From assembly GCF_000266885.1 (NCBI RefSeq), contig NC_018020.1, positions 4,092,001-4,156,000 on the forward strand: a stretch of DNA of 64,000 bases, given 5' to 3'. The DNA is from Turneriella parva DSM 21527. GTDB taxonomy: Bacteria > Spirochaetota > Leptospiria > Turneriellales > Turneriellaceae. The notes beneath the pieces were generated by a model that worked only from the letters and a program-made list of their open reading frames with translations, was not told the origin of the DNA and made no database searches. The translations under genes were made by a program, and so were the position numbers. This document shows positions 1 to 9,111 of the stretch, in pieces. Within the stretch, counting starts at the first letter, position 1. Every line of letters starts with the position of its first letter.

Positions 1-1933
1 CATAGGTCAGCGTTAAGAAGGGTGTGTCTTCCTGGTCGGGAGTTTTGAGTTCGAGTACGCCACGAATTTCCTGAACTTTGTTCTCTTCTTCTTTATCTTC
101 GCCGCCGCCCTCATCACCCTCGCCTGCATCGGGAGCCATCGCCTGCCCGTCGGGCGACATCTCGGGTATTTTCGGCGGTTCCATCACGCCATCGGGTAAA
201 GGTTCATCTTCTGCGCCTGCTGCGTCGGGTGCCCCCGCAGCTTCGGCTTCAGGTGCACCCTCTGGTTCTGGAGCCGCTGCTGCCTCGCCGTCTTCGGCCA
301 AGGGCGGCGGCGGAGCATTTTCTTCGAGCGCATCCGCGCGCCGGTCTTTACCGCTGCGCCGGTCGGGAGCGCCTTCGCCCCGCGGGTCAGGTGCACCCTT
401 GCGGCGATCTTCATCGGCGCGCCGCTCTTCAGCTTCAGCGTCCCCGCCTTCGTCGCCGTCGCCTGCGCCGGCACCGCCCTCATCATCTTCGATTGCACCC
501 GCAGCGGCAGCGTCGTCTTTCTTTTCTTTGACAACGCTCTGTATCAGTTCTTTTTGTTGTTCAAAAATTGCCTTAGCGATCTCAAAGAAACCCTTGTCGA
601 GATTGATGGTGATATTCTTTGCCTCAACGGGCATCTCAGACACGCTCAGCTGCGGAGGCTTCATGTCTTGCCATGGGTTTCGCATCCACGGTGCAATCGG
701 CATGAAGCTGCCCCAGTCATGTGACTTGCGGTAATTGTCGAGCGCGTCGAGGTTCGCCCTGATCTTGCGCTTCGCCTCGGCATCGGTAATTTTCTGCAGC
801 AGGCGCTCGTAGATGATGCGCGTCAGCTGCAGTTCACCTTCGCCGATAAAAAGTTCAGCGTTCTTGAGGTTGCGGGTAAAGTGCGAAAGCTCGCCGGCAG
901 GCGGAGCTATATCTTCGGCAAGGTAGGGCAGCTGAAAGGGGCCTGGCACGACCGAAACGCTGCCGTCGGCATTGATGCGCACATCGCGCGCGGGTAAATC
1001 GAGCGGCAGTTCACGCGGCCAGAACACATCGCGCGCAGCCTCTTTGGGTTGCGGCGCCGCGGCTTGCGGTACCGGCGGCGACTCTACAGCGACGCCGCCT
1101 GCCGTTGACTGCGGCGCTGCCGCCGGGCCGTCGACGGGCACGTGGTGGCTAATGAGCGGCGGCGTGAATGCTTGGGCAGCAGGCGTCGGCTCAACCTGAA
1201 TATTGCGGATAAAATTTCCCGCATCGAGCTGCACGTGCAGATTCTTCAGGTTGTCGGTGATGCGCCCAATCGTGTCGGCAAAGTCTTCGAGCGGCGAGCG
1301 CGCAGCGTCGGCAGTCTCTTCAACGACTGCCTGCGGTTGTGGCTCTGCCACGGTTTCGGCGACCTGCTGCAGCGGCTCTGCATGCTCATGACCAAAAGCC
1401 GAATGCAGGCCTTCAGCGTGTTCGCCTTCGGCCAGCGCCCACCACGGAAACAATGTGCGGTTGTGTAATTCTTGTTCGTGGTCGCTGAGACCCTGCGTAT
1501 CGTCGCCAGGCGTATTGGATTGGGATACCCCCCCCTGCTCGTGGCTGCCACCTGCCGCGCCTGATTCGCCCGACCCGCCGCCGCTGATTTTGCGAATGAA
1601 CTGCTGCGCGCGTTCGCGCAGGCTTCGCTTTGGCGCCGGTGCGGACAAAACTGGTGAAACGGGGGCTTTGCCAAGGCCTGCACCCGAGAGCAGCTTCAGC
1701 GCGCGGTCGCGCAGCGAAATTTTGGGCGGCGGGGCAGCATGGCTAGACGACATCGCCTCAAGCCGGGCGTACTGAGCTTCGAGGTCAATTTTGTCGGCAA
1801 GCGCGCTCGTGCGCTCGCCGAATGAACCGCTCAGCCAGCCAACCGAACGCTTTTCTTCAGGTATCTTTTCAGGCTTCGCCGGGGTATTGCGCGTTTTGCC
1901 GGTCTTTTTGAGTGATTTTTCGAGCAACCCCAC
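1..1933 (-). CDS. Large unassigned Ala/Pro/acid-rich protein, 3' end outside window
   Basis: The frame is open from a GTG at 1933 to the left edge, giving 644 visible residues without a stop. There is no convincing Shine-Dalgarno, and an in-frame TAA lies 18 nt upstream of the GTG, so GTG or the TTG two codons later is the only possible start. The N-terminus is basic, with no signal peptide or membrane segment. Residues about 150-310 are low-complexity Ala/Pro/Gln/Glu. A globular-looking part follows (about 315-470), then a strongly charged Asp/Glu/Gly/Ala-rich part containing the repeated arginine motif DRRSGKDRR. I recognise no family. It is the last visible gene of a minus-strand series (cyclase, FecR protein, TPR lipoprotein), 35 nt after the TPR gene. 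A scaffold-like cytoplasmic role is a guess. Confidence 0.75.
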   Translation of the reverse strand, partial: MGLLEKSLKKTGKTRNTPAKPEKIPEEKRSVGWLSGSFGERTSALADKIDLEAQYARLEAMSSSHAAPPPKISLRDRALKLLSGAGLGKAPVSPVLSAPAPKRSLRERAQQFIRKISGGGSGESGAAGGSHEQGGVSQSNTPGDDTQGLSDHEQELHNRTLFPWWALAEGEHAEGLHSAFGHEHAEPLQQVAETVAEPQPQAVVEETADAARSPLEDFADTIGRITDNLKNLHVQLDAGNFIRNIQVEPTPAAQAFTPPLISHHVPVDGPAAAPQSTAGGVAVESPPVPQAAAPQPKEAARDVFWPRELPLDLPARDVRINADGSVSVVPGPFQLPYLAEDIAPPAGELSHFTRNLKNAELFIGEGELQLTRIIYERLLQKITDAEAKRKIRANLDALDNYRKSHDWGSFMPIAPWMRNPWQDMKPPQLSVSEMPVEAKNITINLDKGFFEIAKAIFEQQKELIQSVVKEKKDDAAAAGAIEDDEGGAGAGDGDEGGDAEAEERRADEDRRKGAPDPRGEGAPDRRSGKDRRADALEENAPPPPLAEDGEAAAAPEPEGAPEAEAAGAPDAAGAEDEPLPDGVMEPPKIPEMSPDGQAMAPDAGEGDEGGGEDKEEENKVQEIRGVLELKTPDQEDTPFLTLTY

Positions 1934-1968
1934 GAGGTTATTATCGGCTGCTTACCGGGCTGAACTTG

Positions 1969-2760
1969 TCAGCCCTTCAGCTGGTTTTCGAGCCTTTTGA
2001 CGCGCTCACGCGCCTGTTCGGTGGTTAATCCCTCTTGTTTGAGCATCTGCTCGTACCGGGTTTTGAACTGGGCTGAATCTTGAGTTTTCTTGAGCTTTTC
2101 GCTCGTCGCCCAGAGAAAGAAGACAACGTCTGCGTCTTTGTTATTGAGAGACCGCGCAAACTCAAAATTTTCGAATGCCTGCTTATAGTCTTTGAGCCCG
2201 CTGAAATAGATCTGGCCGGTCACCGAATAGGCGTTCGCATTGCGGTTGTCGACGGCGATCGCCTTTTGCGCAGTTTCAAGCGCCTGCTTGTAATCGTGAC
2301 GGTAGTAATGGTATTTCGCCATCTCTTCGATGCCGATCGAAAAGTTGGGGTTTTGCTCATACACTTTCTTAAACCAGCTATTGGCTTCGTCGAGCAGGGC
2401 CTCGTCGCCTTTGCCCTTGTCGTCGAGAGTAAACTCGTATTTCTTGAGGCTAATTACCCCCATATTGAATTGCGCGTTTATGTACGTCGGCTCGACAGCG
2501 AGCGACTTCTTGTAATAACCTTCGGCTTCGGCAATGTTCTGCTCGCCGAGAAGAAATACGTTACCGAGTTCTTTGTAGACTTCGGCCGTGGCTTTCTTTT
2601 CAGCCGCGGCGAAGAGCGCGTGTTTGGCTTCACCCCATTTCTGCGCCCGACGCAGATCCATACCGGTTTTCAGTAGCTCTTCGTAACCTTTGCCGCAACC
2701 CATGGCGGTAAGCGCTGCCAGCAGCAGCAGAATCATTGCTCTCATAAGCACCGCTCGCAT
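1969..2760 (-). CDS. TPR-repeat lipoprotein
   Basis: A 263-residue protein whose N-terminus is a lipoprotein signal: a basic start, hydrophobic core LLLLAALTAM, then Gly-Cys with Cys22 as the lipid site if ATG 2760 is used. The frame extends to a TTG at 2778, but ATG 2760 or ATG 2745 gives a more normal signal length. Residues about 45-240 are a run of helical pairs with the Ala/Tyr/Leu spacing of tetratricopeptide repeats. A probable role is as a protein-protein scaffold at the inner face of the outer membrane or in the periplasm. It lies 37 nt downstream of the FecR-domain gene, and such TPR/FecR pairs are common in Leptospiraceae. The specific partner is unknown. Confidence 0.85.
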   Translation of the reverse strand: MRAVLMRAMILLLLAALTAMGCGKGYEELLKTGMDLRRAQKWGEAKHALFAAAEKKATAEVYKELGNVFLLGEQNIAEAEGYYKKSLAVEPTYINAQFNMGVISLKKYEFTLDDKGKGDEALLDEANSWFKKVYEQNPNFSIGIEEMAKYHYYRHDYKQALETAQKAIAVDNRNANAYSVTGQIYFSGLKDYKQAFENFEFARSLNNKDADVVFFLWATSEKLKKTQDSAQFKTRYEQMLKQEGLTTEQARERVKRLENQLKG

Positions 2761-2797
2761 CGATGCAGAGAGAGTCAATCAAAAACAGAGACTATTC

Positions 2798-4372
2798 TTA
2801 TTCGGCCTGGACCGACTTGACCTTCGGCGGCGGAGGCAGGCGTTTACGCTTCACCGTTACCGATTTCAGAGTCGATGAGGCCAGTGGCCTGGTTCCGTTC
2901 GCGGGTAAGACATCGACACGGTAGAAGAATTCACCTTCAGGCAGGGCAACGGACGCGCTGCCTTTTCCTTGCACGGTTTGGGTCTTTAGGTCTTCGGTCA
3001 GTCTTTCATCGCTCGCAACGCGCAACCGATAACGGTAATTTTTATTCACGGGCGACCAGCTGGCGCTGAAACGGCCACTTTTCGCATCGGGTTCAAGGTT
3101 CAGGGTGCTGGCTCCCCGCGCGGTTATTTTTGCAGCCGCTGAGGATTTTTCGCTCTGCTGTTTTTTCGCGGCTGCTTCGTCTGCCGCCTTTTTCTTCGCG
3201 GCCTTCTCTGCGTTCATTTTGGCGTCTGCCGCATCGCTTTCTGCCAGAAGTTCACCTTTATCAGAAACCGTGAACGATGATTGCAGCGCCGCAGACTTGT
3301 TGCCGGCAGGGTAAACCCGCCAGTAATATTTACCCGGTTTCAGATTCTTGACGTTCAGCGACTGCCCGCTGGAATCATTCGATTGCACCAGCGAGGCAAA
3401 TCCACTGTCTTGTGAGACATCGACATGCACGGGCCCCGATGAGCGCCACGCTAGGCGGAGAGATTCGGCATTGTTGGCAGTGACGACCTGACCGGGTGCC
3501 GGCGAGATCAGAGCGAAACTTTGCTGCGGCCGCATGCGAAACGCGCCCCCCGAAGAAGTGATGACACCACCTTTAGTGCGGCAACTGACCCGCCACTGAT
3601 AACTGCCGTCGCTCAGCTTTTCGCTGTGCGAGCCACCATTGACGGTGATCGTGCGCCGCGGCTTACCAGGCGCATTCAAGAGAATGGCGCACGACTCGGC
3701 ATCGGCCGGCGCGTTAAAACTGAACTCCACCGGTTTGGCGGGGTCGTCGAGCACGGCACCCACCGCCGGAGCTTTGAGCACAATTGAGGTCTTTTCTTTC
3801 GTGACACCTTTCTGTGAAACATTGCCGATTTCGCCGGCGGCCACTGTGGTTTTCTGATCACGGTTTTTGACGGTCGCGCTGCCCTCTTTGACGTCAACCG
3901 ACAAGCCGTTACCATCGCTCGTAATTTGCGCGTTTGCCTTGTCGAGATCGATTTTCGTGCCGTCTGCGGCAGTGATCGATGCACCCTTTGCAGTGCGTGA
4001 ATCTGCACGAATGGTACCATCACGGAGCGTGAGCCCAACGCCGTCGCGCGTTTCGTCGATTTCGACCATACTTTCAGGGTCCATGTCGACTTTCATGCCG
4101 TTGTTGAGCGTGATGCGCGCGTCAGATTTGTCTTTCGTCATCACCCAGTCATACGCATAGATCGGCGAACGCGATTCGACGTCTTCCCAGATCATGCGGT
4201 CTGAATACTTTCTCTGTACCTGGTGGTATTTGTATTCCACTTCACCGACCGGTTTTGCTTCGCCGCGCGAACCAAAACGGTTGCGCCAATGGCAGTGCAT
4301 GAGGTAGCTCAGCAGCGCAATCAAAATCAGCAGAATTGCAGTAACGACTTTGTCGCGCCGGCTTAGTTTCAT
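2798..4372 (-). CDS. FecR-domain membrane-anchored protein
   Basis: A 524-residue protein with one membrane anchor (about residues 10-27) after a basic N-terminus, so most of the chain is periplasmic. Residues about 80-200 carry FecR-like repeats (short beta motifs such as ARITLNNGMKVDM and LTLRDGTIRADS ending in VAAGEIGNV). Two fibronectin-like beta stretches with WR(V/S) motifs follow, then an Ala/Lys-rich helix (about 375-420) and another beta domain. FecR domains sense or scaffold in the periplasm; here no sigma factor or TonB receptor is adjacent. The start ATG has a good AAGGA Shine-Dalgarno. It lies 17 nt after the cyclase gene and is probably cotranscribed with it. Confidence 0.85.
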   Translation of the reverse strand: MKLSRRDKVVTAILLILIALLSYLMHCHWRNRFGSRGEAKPVGEVEYKYHQVQRKYSDRMIWEDVESRSPIYAYDWVMTKDKSDARITLNNGMKVDMDPESMVEIDETRDGVGLTLRDGTIRADSRTAKGASITAADGTKIDLDKANAQITSDGNGLSVDVKEGSATVKNRDQKTTVAAGEIGNVSQKGVTKEKTSIVLKAPAVGAVLDDPAKPVEFSFNAPADAESCAILLNAPGKPRRTITVNGGSHSEKLSDGSYQWRVSCRTKGGVITSSGGAFRMRPQQSFALISPAPGQVVTANNAESLRLAWRSSGPVHVDVSQDSGFASLVQSNDSSGQSLNVKNLKPGKYYWRVYPAGNKSAALQSSFTVSDKGELLAESDAADAKMNAEKAAKKKAADEAAAKKQQSEKSSAAAKITARGASTLNLEPDAKSGRFSASWSPVNKNYRYRLRVASDERLTEDLKTQTVQGKGSASVALPEGEFFYRVDVLPANGTRPLASSTLKSVTVKRKRLPPPPKVKSVQAE

Positions 4373-4389
4373 GTTATATCCTTCTTTGA

Positions 4390-6222
4390 CTATTTCGCAA
4401 CATTCTTCTGCGGATAAAGGCCCGTGAATTTGTGCAGCTCTGCCAGGGTCTTGGGCGCTTTGGTGTCGCCGGCCTTACCCATCACCGCATAAACGCGTTG
4501 GGCTTCGGCCTTGCCCTTCACCTTAATTTTGTGCAGCTGAATGCAGGTAAATTTCTTCTTGAGAAGATCGTACGTGTTCTGCGTGATCAGAATATCAGTG
4601 CCGAAGGCTTTATTGAGCCCTTCCATACGCGAGGCGAGGTTAACCGTATCACCGATCACCGTATATTCAAGGCGGTCGAGGCTGCCGATCTGCCCGGCAA
4701 GCACCTCACCGGTGTTGAGGCCCATGCCGATACGAATGACGGGCTTTGCGCGGCTGCCACGGCCCTGGTTAAACTTATGCAATGCCTGGCGCATTTCGAG
4801 CGCGGCGAGAACCGCATTTTCGGCGTCGTTGGGTTTCGTCACGGGCGCACCCCAGATAGCCATGATCGCATCGCCGATGAATTTATCGACAACCCCGCCG
4901 TGGCGGTGAACGATTTCAACCATGAGCGTCATGTACTCATTCAAGAAACCCACCACTTCGAGCGGTGTCATCTTCTCAGAAATTGACGTGAAAGAGCGAA
5001 TATCAGAAAAGAAAACCGTGGCAATCTTGCTCTCGCCGCCGAGCGCGAGGTCACCTTTCATGACCATCTTCGCGACCTCTTCGTTGACGAACTTGCCGAA
5101 TGCACCCTTGAGGTTTTCGCGCTCGCGCAGACCGTCTGACATTTCATTGAATGCCTGCGTCAGCTCGCCCACTTCGTCGCGCGAAGTTTTCTCCATATGT
5201 ACGTCGTAGTTGCCGCCGCGAATACGCTGCGTCGCGCCGACGAGCGCCTTCAAGGGGTCTGAGATCGTGCGCGAAAAGAAGTAAATCGACAAAATCGCGA
5301 TCATGAGAATCAGCAGCGCAATCAGAATAATCGTGATACGCGCCCAACGCACAGCCTCGAACGCAATATCTTCGTTCACGGTCGTGATGACCGCCGCACC
5401 GCCGAATGCCAGCTTACGGTAGCTGCCATACTCCGTGATTTCGTCTATTGAATAGCGCTGCACGCCGGTCGCGACGTTCTGGGCAAATTTTTTGAAGGCA
5501 ACATCGACTGCCGGGTGGTTCGCCATCTCTTGCGCCGCCTTGTATTTGCGGTTATCAGAGTGTGCGACAAGTTTCTTGCCAGAGTCGACCATCATGGCGG
5601 CGTAAAGCGATGACGAGGTACCTTTAGACTTCAATGCGCCGAAAAGAGCGGTCAGCGAATCGCCGTTCATGATCGCAGCGATCGCGCGGTCGCTGCCCTT
5701 CTCGTTGAATGGTACCGCGTAGAGCCACACGCTCTGCCGTGAAAACGGAAGCGATCTGATGATCGCTTGCCCCTGGCGCACAGCCTTCGCGTCGGCATCG
5801 GTGAACCTGAGCAGCGATTTCATCTGTTCGGGCGTCACGTTCAGCCGCGCAAGTTTGTCTTCACGGTAATATGACTTACCCGCCCCACCGGTCAGCGATT
5901 CAAAATCGGCGACGAGCAAGAAGTCACTCGAATCTTTGAAATACGCATTCATGACGGCTGAGCCCTCGCGCGACAGGGTGCTGAGAAGTCTCAGCTGGTC
6001 ACCCTGGCTGCGCAGCTCCGCTTCGATTTTGTCAGAAAGCATCTTCGCGTTATTGCCGTTGTTGAGCTTAATCAGCTCAGACATATTCGTCTGAAATAGG
6101 TTCAGAGAAATGCCGGTAAAGAGCAGAATACTTAGCAAGATGATCAGCGAAATAATCGCGATGAGCTTCGCCCTGATCGTGGTGAATAGCTGCGCGTAGG
6201 CGTTTCGTAGTCGGTTCAGCAT
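4390..6222 (-). CDS. Class III adenylate cyclase with extracytoplasmic sensor and HAMP
   Basis: A 610-residue membrane cyclase. TM1 spans about 20-42, an extracytoplasmic sensor region about 45-292, TM2 about 295-317, HAMP about 317-370, and the catalytic domain about 395-575. Metal-binding Asp407 (FFSDIR) and Asp451 (GDAIM) are present, as are transition-state Asn528 and Arg532 (TVNLASR). The base-selecting pair is Lys447 and Thr521, the pattern of class IIIb adenylate rather than guanylate cyclases. All catalytic positions are intact, so it should make cAMP in response to a periplasmic signal. A GGGAG Shine-Dalgarno precedes ATG 6222. It is 19 nt after nuoF and 17 nt before the FecR gene. 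The ligand of the sensor cannot be told. Confidence 0.93.
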   Translation of the reverse strand: MLNRLRNAYAQLFTTIRAKLIAIISLIILLSILLFTGISLNLFQTNMSELIKLNNGNNAKMLSDKIEAELRSQGDQLRLLSTLSREGSAVMNAYFKDSSDFLLVADFESLTGGAGKSYYREDKLARLNVTPEQMKSLLRFTDADAKAVRQGQAIIRSLPFSRQSVWLYAVPFNEKGSDRAIAAIMNGDSLTALFGALKSKGTSSSLYAAMMVDSGKKLVAHSDNRKYKAAQEMANHPAVDVAFKKFAQNVATGVQRYSIDEITEYGSYRKLAFGGAAVITTVNEDIAFEAVRWARITIILIALLILMIAILSIYFFSRTISDPLKALVGATQRIRGGNYDVHMEKTSRDEVGELTQAFNEMSDGLRERENLKGAFGKFVNEEVAKMVMKGDLALGGESKIATVFFSDIRSFTSISEKMTPLEVVGFLNEYMTLMVEIVHRHGGVVDKFIGDAIMAIWGAPVTKPNDAENAVLAALEMRQALHKFNQGRGSRAKPVIRIGMGLNTGEVLAGQIGSLDRLEYTVIGDTVNLASRMEGLNKAFGTDILITQNTYDLLKKKFTCIQLHKIKVKGKAEAQRVYAVMGKAGDTKAPKTLAELHKFTGLYPQKNVAK

Positions 6223-6241
6223 GGTATCTCCCTTTTGGCGG

Positions 6242-7495
6242 CTATGACCTTAACCTGGTAACAAAGTCTTGTCTGAATTTCTTCAGTATCGGCGTAACGC
6301 CCATAACGACGGCATCAGAAAACGGGCAGATCGTCGTGCCATTACCCATGTTGCCTGCAAAACTCAGCAGTGTGTCGATGTCGCCCTCTTCGGCATGTTT
6401 GTCGCGCAGGCGGTGCACGACGTCGCCGACCCAGCGTGAACCTTCGCGGCAGGGCGTGCACTGGCCGCAGCTTTCATGGCTGTAGAAATGTGCCACGCGG
6501 TGCGTGAGCTCAACCATGTCGGTTGTGTCGTCGAGAAACATGAGGCCGCCCGAGCCCAGAAATGTGCCCATTGCTGCCATGCCTTCATAATCGAGTATTG
6601 CCTTAGCGGCCTCTTCGGCGGTCAAGATAGGCGTCGAACTGCCGCCCGGAATAACTGCTTTCAGGCTTCGCCCCGGTCTTAAGCCGCCGGCGATTTCCAT
6701 AACTTCGGCGAGTGGCAGCCCCAGAGGCACTTCGTAAATGCCGGGGTTCTGCACATGGCCTGAAATAGAAAAGATTTTTGTGCCGCCCGATTTTTCATTG
6801 CCTTTGCAGAGTTTCGAATAGGTCTCAGCGCCGAGACGAAAAACTGCAGGCACCGTCGCAAATGTCTCAACGTTGTTCACGACGGTAGGTGAGGCATAAA
6901 GCCCCTTGAACGCGGGAAAAGGCGGTTTGAGGCGCGGGTGGCCGCGTTTGCCTTCAAGGCTTTCGAGCAGCGCAGTCTCTTCGCCACAGATATATGCACC
7001 TGCACCGCGATACGTCGCGAGGTGAAACTTGCGACCAGTACCGAGTATGTTGTCGCCGAGATAACCCGCGGCATACGCTTCGGTAAGCGCGGCTTCTAAC
7101 CTTTCCCAGCCGCGATAGAATTCGCCGCGTACATAGATATAACCCTGTTCGCTGTTGAGCGCGAGTGCCGCGATGATCATGCCCTCGATGATAGAATGCG
7201 GTATCTCTTCGATCATGAACCGGTCTTTGAACGTGCCGGGCTCAGACTCGTCGGCGTTACAAACGACGTACTTGGGTTCAGGGCCGTCTTTCGGTACAAA
7301 CGACCATTTCATTCCCGTTGCAAACCCCGCGCCACCGCGGCCGCGCAGGTTCGACTTCTTGACCTCTTCGATAATTGCGTTCGGGTTCCACTGCTCTTTT
7401 TCAGTGACAAGCAGCCGCTTCAGCTGCGCATAACCACCCTGCTCTTCGTATACCTTACGCGTGTGGGAGTTCTCAAGATGAAAATAGTTCAGCAC
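6242..7495 (-). CDS. nuoF: NADH-quinone oxidoreductase subunit F
   Basis: This is the NADH/FMN-binding subunit of respiratory complex I. The FMN/NADH loop GRGGAGFATG and the second glycine-rich loop (GAGAYICGEETAL) are present. The N3 4Fe-4S ligands are three Cys of CGQCTPC plus the Cys of TTICPF (Cys359, 362, 365 and 406 counted from the longer frame). The frame opens at ATG 7543, but I prefer GTG 7495: it has an AAAGAG Shine-Dalgarno 9 nt upstream and removes 16 residues without NuoF resemblance. No other nuo gene is in the window; the neighbours are gcvPB and a cyclase. A hairpin after gcvPB suggests that nuoF has its own promoter. Confidence 0.93.
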   Translation of the reverse strand: MLNYFHLENSHTRKVYEEQGGYAQLKRLLVTEKEQWNPNAIIEEVKKSNLRGRGGAGFATGMKWSFVPKDGPEPKYVVCNADESEPGTFKDRFMIEEIPHSIIEGMIIAALALNSEQGYIYVRGEFYRGWERLEAALTEAYAAGYLGDNILGTGRKFHLATYRGAGAYICGEETALLESLEGKRGHPRLKPPFPAFKGLYASPTVVNNVETFATVPAVFRLGAETYSKLCKGNEKSGGTKIFSISGHVQNPGIYEVPLGLPLAEVMEIAGGLRPGRSLKAVIPGGSSTPILTAEEAAKAILDYEGMAAMGTFLGSGGLMFLDDTTDMVELTHRVAHFYSHESCGQCTPCREGSRWVGDVVHRLRDKHAEEGDIDTLLSFAGNMGNGTTICPFSDAVVMGVTPILKKFRQDFVTRLRS

Positions 7496-7598
7496 AACGC
7501 GGTGCTCTTTGCTGTGGGGCGGGCGCGATTTCGCAGGATGCATTGAAGTTCATGCGTCAAACGCTAAGGGCGGCGTAAATCAAAACACGAATAAACCT

Positions 7599-7624
7599 GC
7601 GCGTGCGCCTGTAAGCGCACCCGC
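7599..7624 (-). terminator. Hairpin after gcvPB
   Basis: A 6-bp GTGCGC/GCGCAC stem with a 6-nt loop, extended by three more pairs after one mismatch, begins 3 nt after the gcvPB stop codon. On the minus strand it is followed by a modest T-rich stretch (GGTTTATT). It is a probable terminator, though without a strong U-tract. Confidence 0.5.
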
Positions 7625-7626
7625 GC

Positions 7627-9078
7627 TCACCAATGCCAGGTTAGCTGCGGATTGCGTGCTGCACCGGTTTCGTCGATGCCGGTAACAAAAGTCTGCTGCG
7701 CACCGTGGTCATGCTTCGTGGGGTTCTGGTAAATCTCATGCACCGCGTCGATGAACGTATCCATCTCTTCTTTTGATTCGGTTTCGGTGGGTTCAACCAT
7801 GATCGCACCATTCACATTGAGGGGAAAATAAATCGTGGGTGCATAAAAGCCATAGTCAAGCAGCGCCTTTGCCAGATTTGCGGTGGTTAATCCTACTTTT
7901 TGCAGGCCATCTTGACTGAAGACCACCTCGTGCATCGAAGGGCTGGGCGAAGCGAGAGTCAGAATATCTTCAAGCCGCGCGCGCATATAGTTCGCGTTCA
8001 TAACCGCCGTCTCGGCGATTTCATGCGTGCTCGCACCCCATGATTTCATGTATGTCCAGGCGCGCAGAATATTGCCAAACTGCCCATACCATGCCTTGAC
8101 GAGGCCGATAGAATCTGCGGGGTCAAAAAACTCATAACCCGCCGCAGGGTTGCCGGCAGTTTTCATGCGCACCTGCTCGAGCGGCAGAAAAGGCATCATG
8201 CGCGCTGAACAGCCGAGTGCGCCCTGCCCCGGCCCGCCGCCACCATGAGGAGTGCTGAATGTCTTGTGCAAGTTCAGCTGCGTCAGGTCTGCGCCCATCG
8301 CCGTGAAAGATATTTTGCCGACGAGCGCATTCAGGTTCGCACCGTCGATATAGAGCAGCGCCCCGACTTTGTCGAGCATCGCCTTGATCTTCAGAATGTC
8401 CGTTTCAAAGATGCCCATCGTGTTGGGATTCGTGATCATCAGCGCGGCGACGTCGGTGCTCAGCAATTTCTCAAGCTCTTCGAGGTTCGTGAGCCCGTTC
8501 TCTCGCGCGCCGACTTTAACCGTCTGAAAGCCCGCCATTGCGGCTGACGCGGGGTTGGTGCCGTGCGCACTTTCAGGTATAATGATCGTCGTGCGTTTTT
8601 CGCCTTTGCTCAGAAAATATTTGCGGATCATCAGCGTGCCGATGAGTTCGCCGTGCGCTCCCGCGGCCGGCTGAATCGTCACCCCCGGCAGATCGAGCAG
8701 ATTACGCAGCATCTCTTCGGTTTCGAAAATAATGCGCAGCACTGCCTGACTGTATTCAATCGGCAGCGACGGGTGAATGTGTTTCAGAGAATCGTCGCCG
8801 GCGACGCGCTCGTTGATGAGCGGGTTATATTTCATGGTGCATGAGCCGAGCGGGTAGAGGCCGTCATCCCATGAGTAGTTGCTTTTCGCGAGGCGGTGAA
8901 AGTGGCGCATCAGCTCAACTTCAGAAAGTACCGGAAACGGTTTTTCGGGAGAGCGGGCTTTTCTGAGCAGCGGGTTTTGTGCACCGGAGAAATCCGCAGC
9001 GGCCTGCTCTTGCCGTGGGTATGCGCTGAGCAACCGTTCTTTTCTGACAGTTTGGCGGGTGGTATGAGCGAGACTCAT
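7627..9078 (-). CDS. gcvPB: Glycine dehydrogenase (decarboxylating) subunit 2
   Basis: A 483-residue C-terminal-half subunit of the two-subunit glycine decarboxylase (P protein) of the glycine cleavage system. It decarboxylates glycine on PLP and passes the aminomethyl group to lipoyl GcvH. The PLP-binding lysine is Lys272 in NLHKTFSTPHGGGGPG, and the glycine-rich flank and PEGAHGELIG-like segment are present. Length and motifs fit the split (PA/PB) form rather than the fused enzyme. A GAAGGAG Shine-Dalgarno precedes ATG 9078. gcvPA, gcvH and gcvT are not adjacent, which is unusual. The upstream neighbour is the purine nucleoside phosphorylase gene, 33 nt away. Confidence 0.95.
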   Translation of the reverse strand: MSLAHTTRQTVRKERLLSAYPRQEQAAADFSGAQNPLLRKARSPEKPFPVLSEVELMRHFHRLAKSNYSWDDGLYPLGSCTMKYNPLINERVAGDDSLKHIHPSLPIEYSQAVLRIIFETEEMLRNLLDLPGVTIQPAAGAHGELIGTLMIRKYFLSKGEKRTTIIIPESAHGTNPASAAMAGFQTVKVGARENGLTNLEELEKLLSTDVAALMITNPNTMGIFETDILKIKAMLDKVGALLYIDGANLNALVGKISFTAMGADLTQLNLHKTFSTPHGGGGPGQGALGCSARMMPFLPLEQVRMKTAGNPAAGYEFFDPADSIGLVKAWYGQFGNILRAWTYMKSWGASTHEIAETAVMNANYMRARLEDILTLASPSPSMHEVVFSQDGLQKVGLTTANLAKALLDYGFYAPTIYFPLNVNGAIMVEPTETESKEEMDTFIDAVHEIYQNPTKHDHGAQQTFVTGIDETGAARNPQLTWHW

Positions 9079-9111
9079 CGTGATAACTCCTTCAATGGCC
9101 CGGTGGGCCTG

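Noticed and set aside
78-734. Plus-strand Ser/Pro-rich reading frame of 218 codons
   Set aside because: It is the antisense image of the Ala/Glu/Gly-rich part of the large minus-strand gene, which is open across the whole area.
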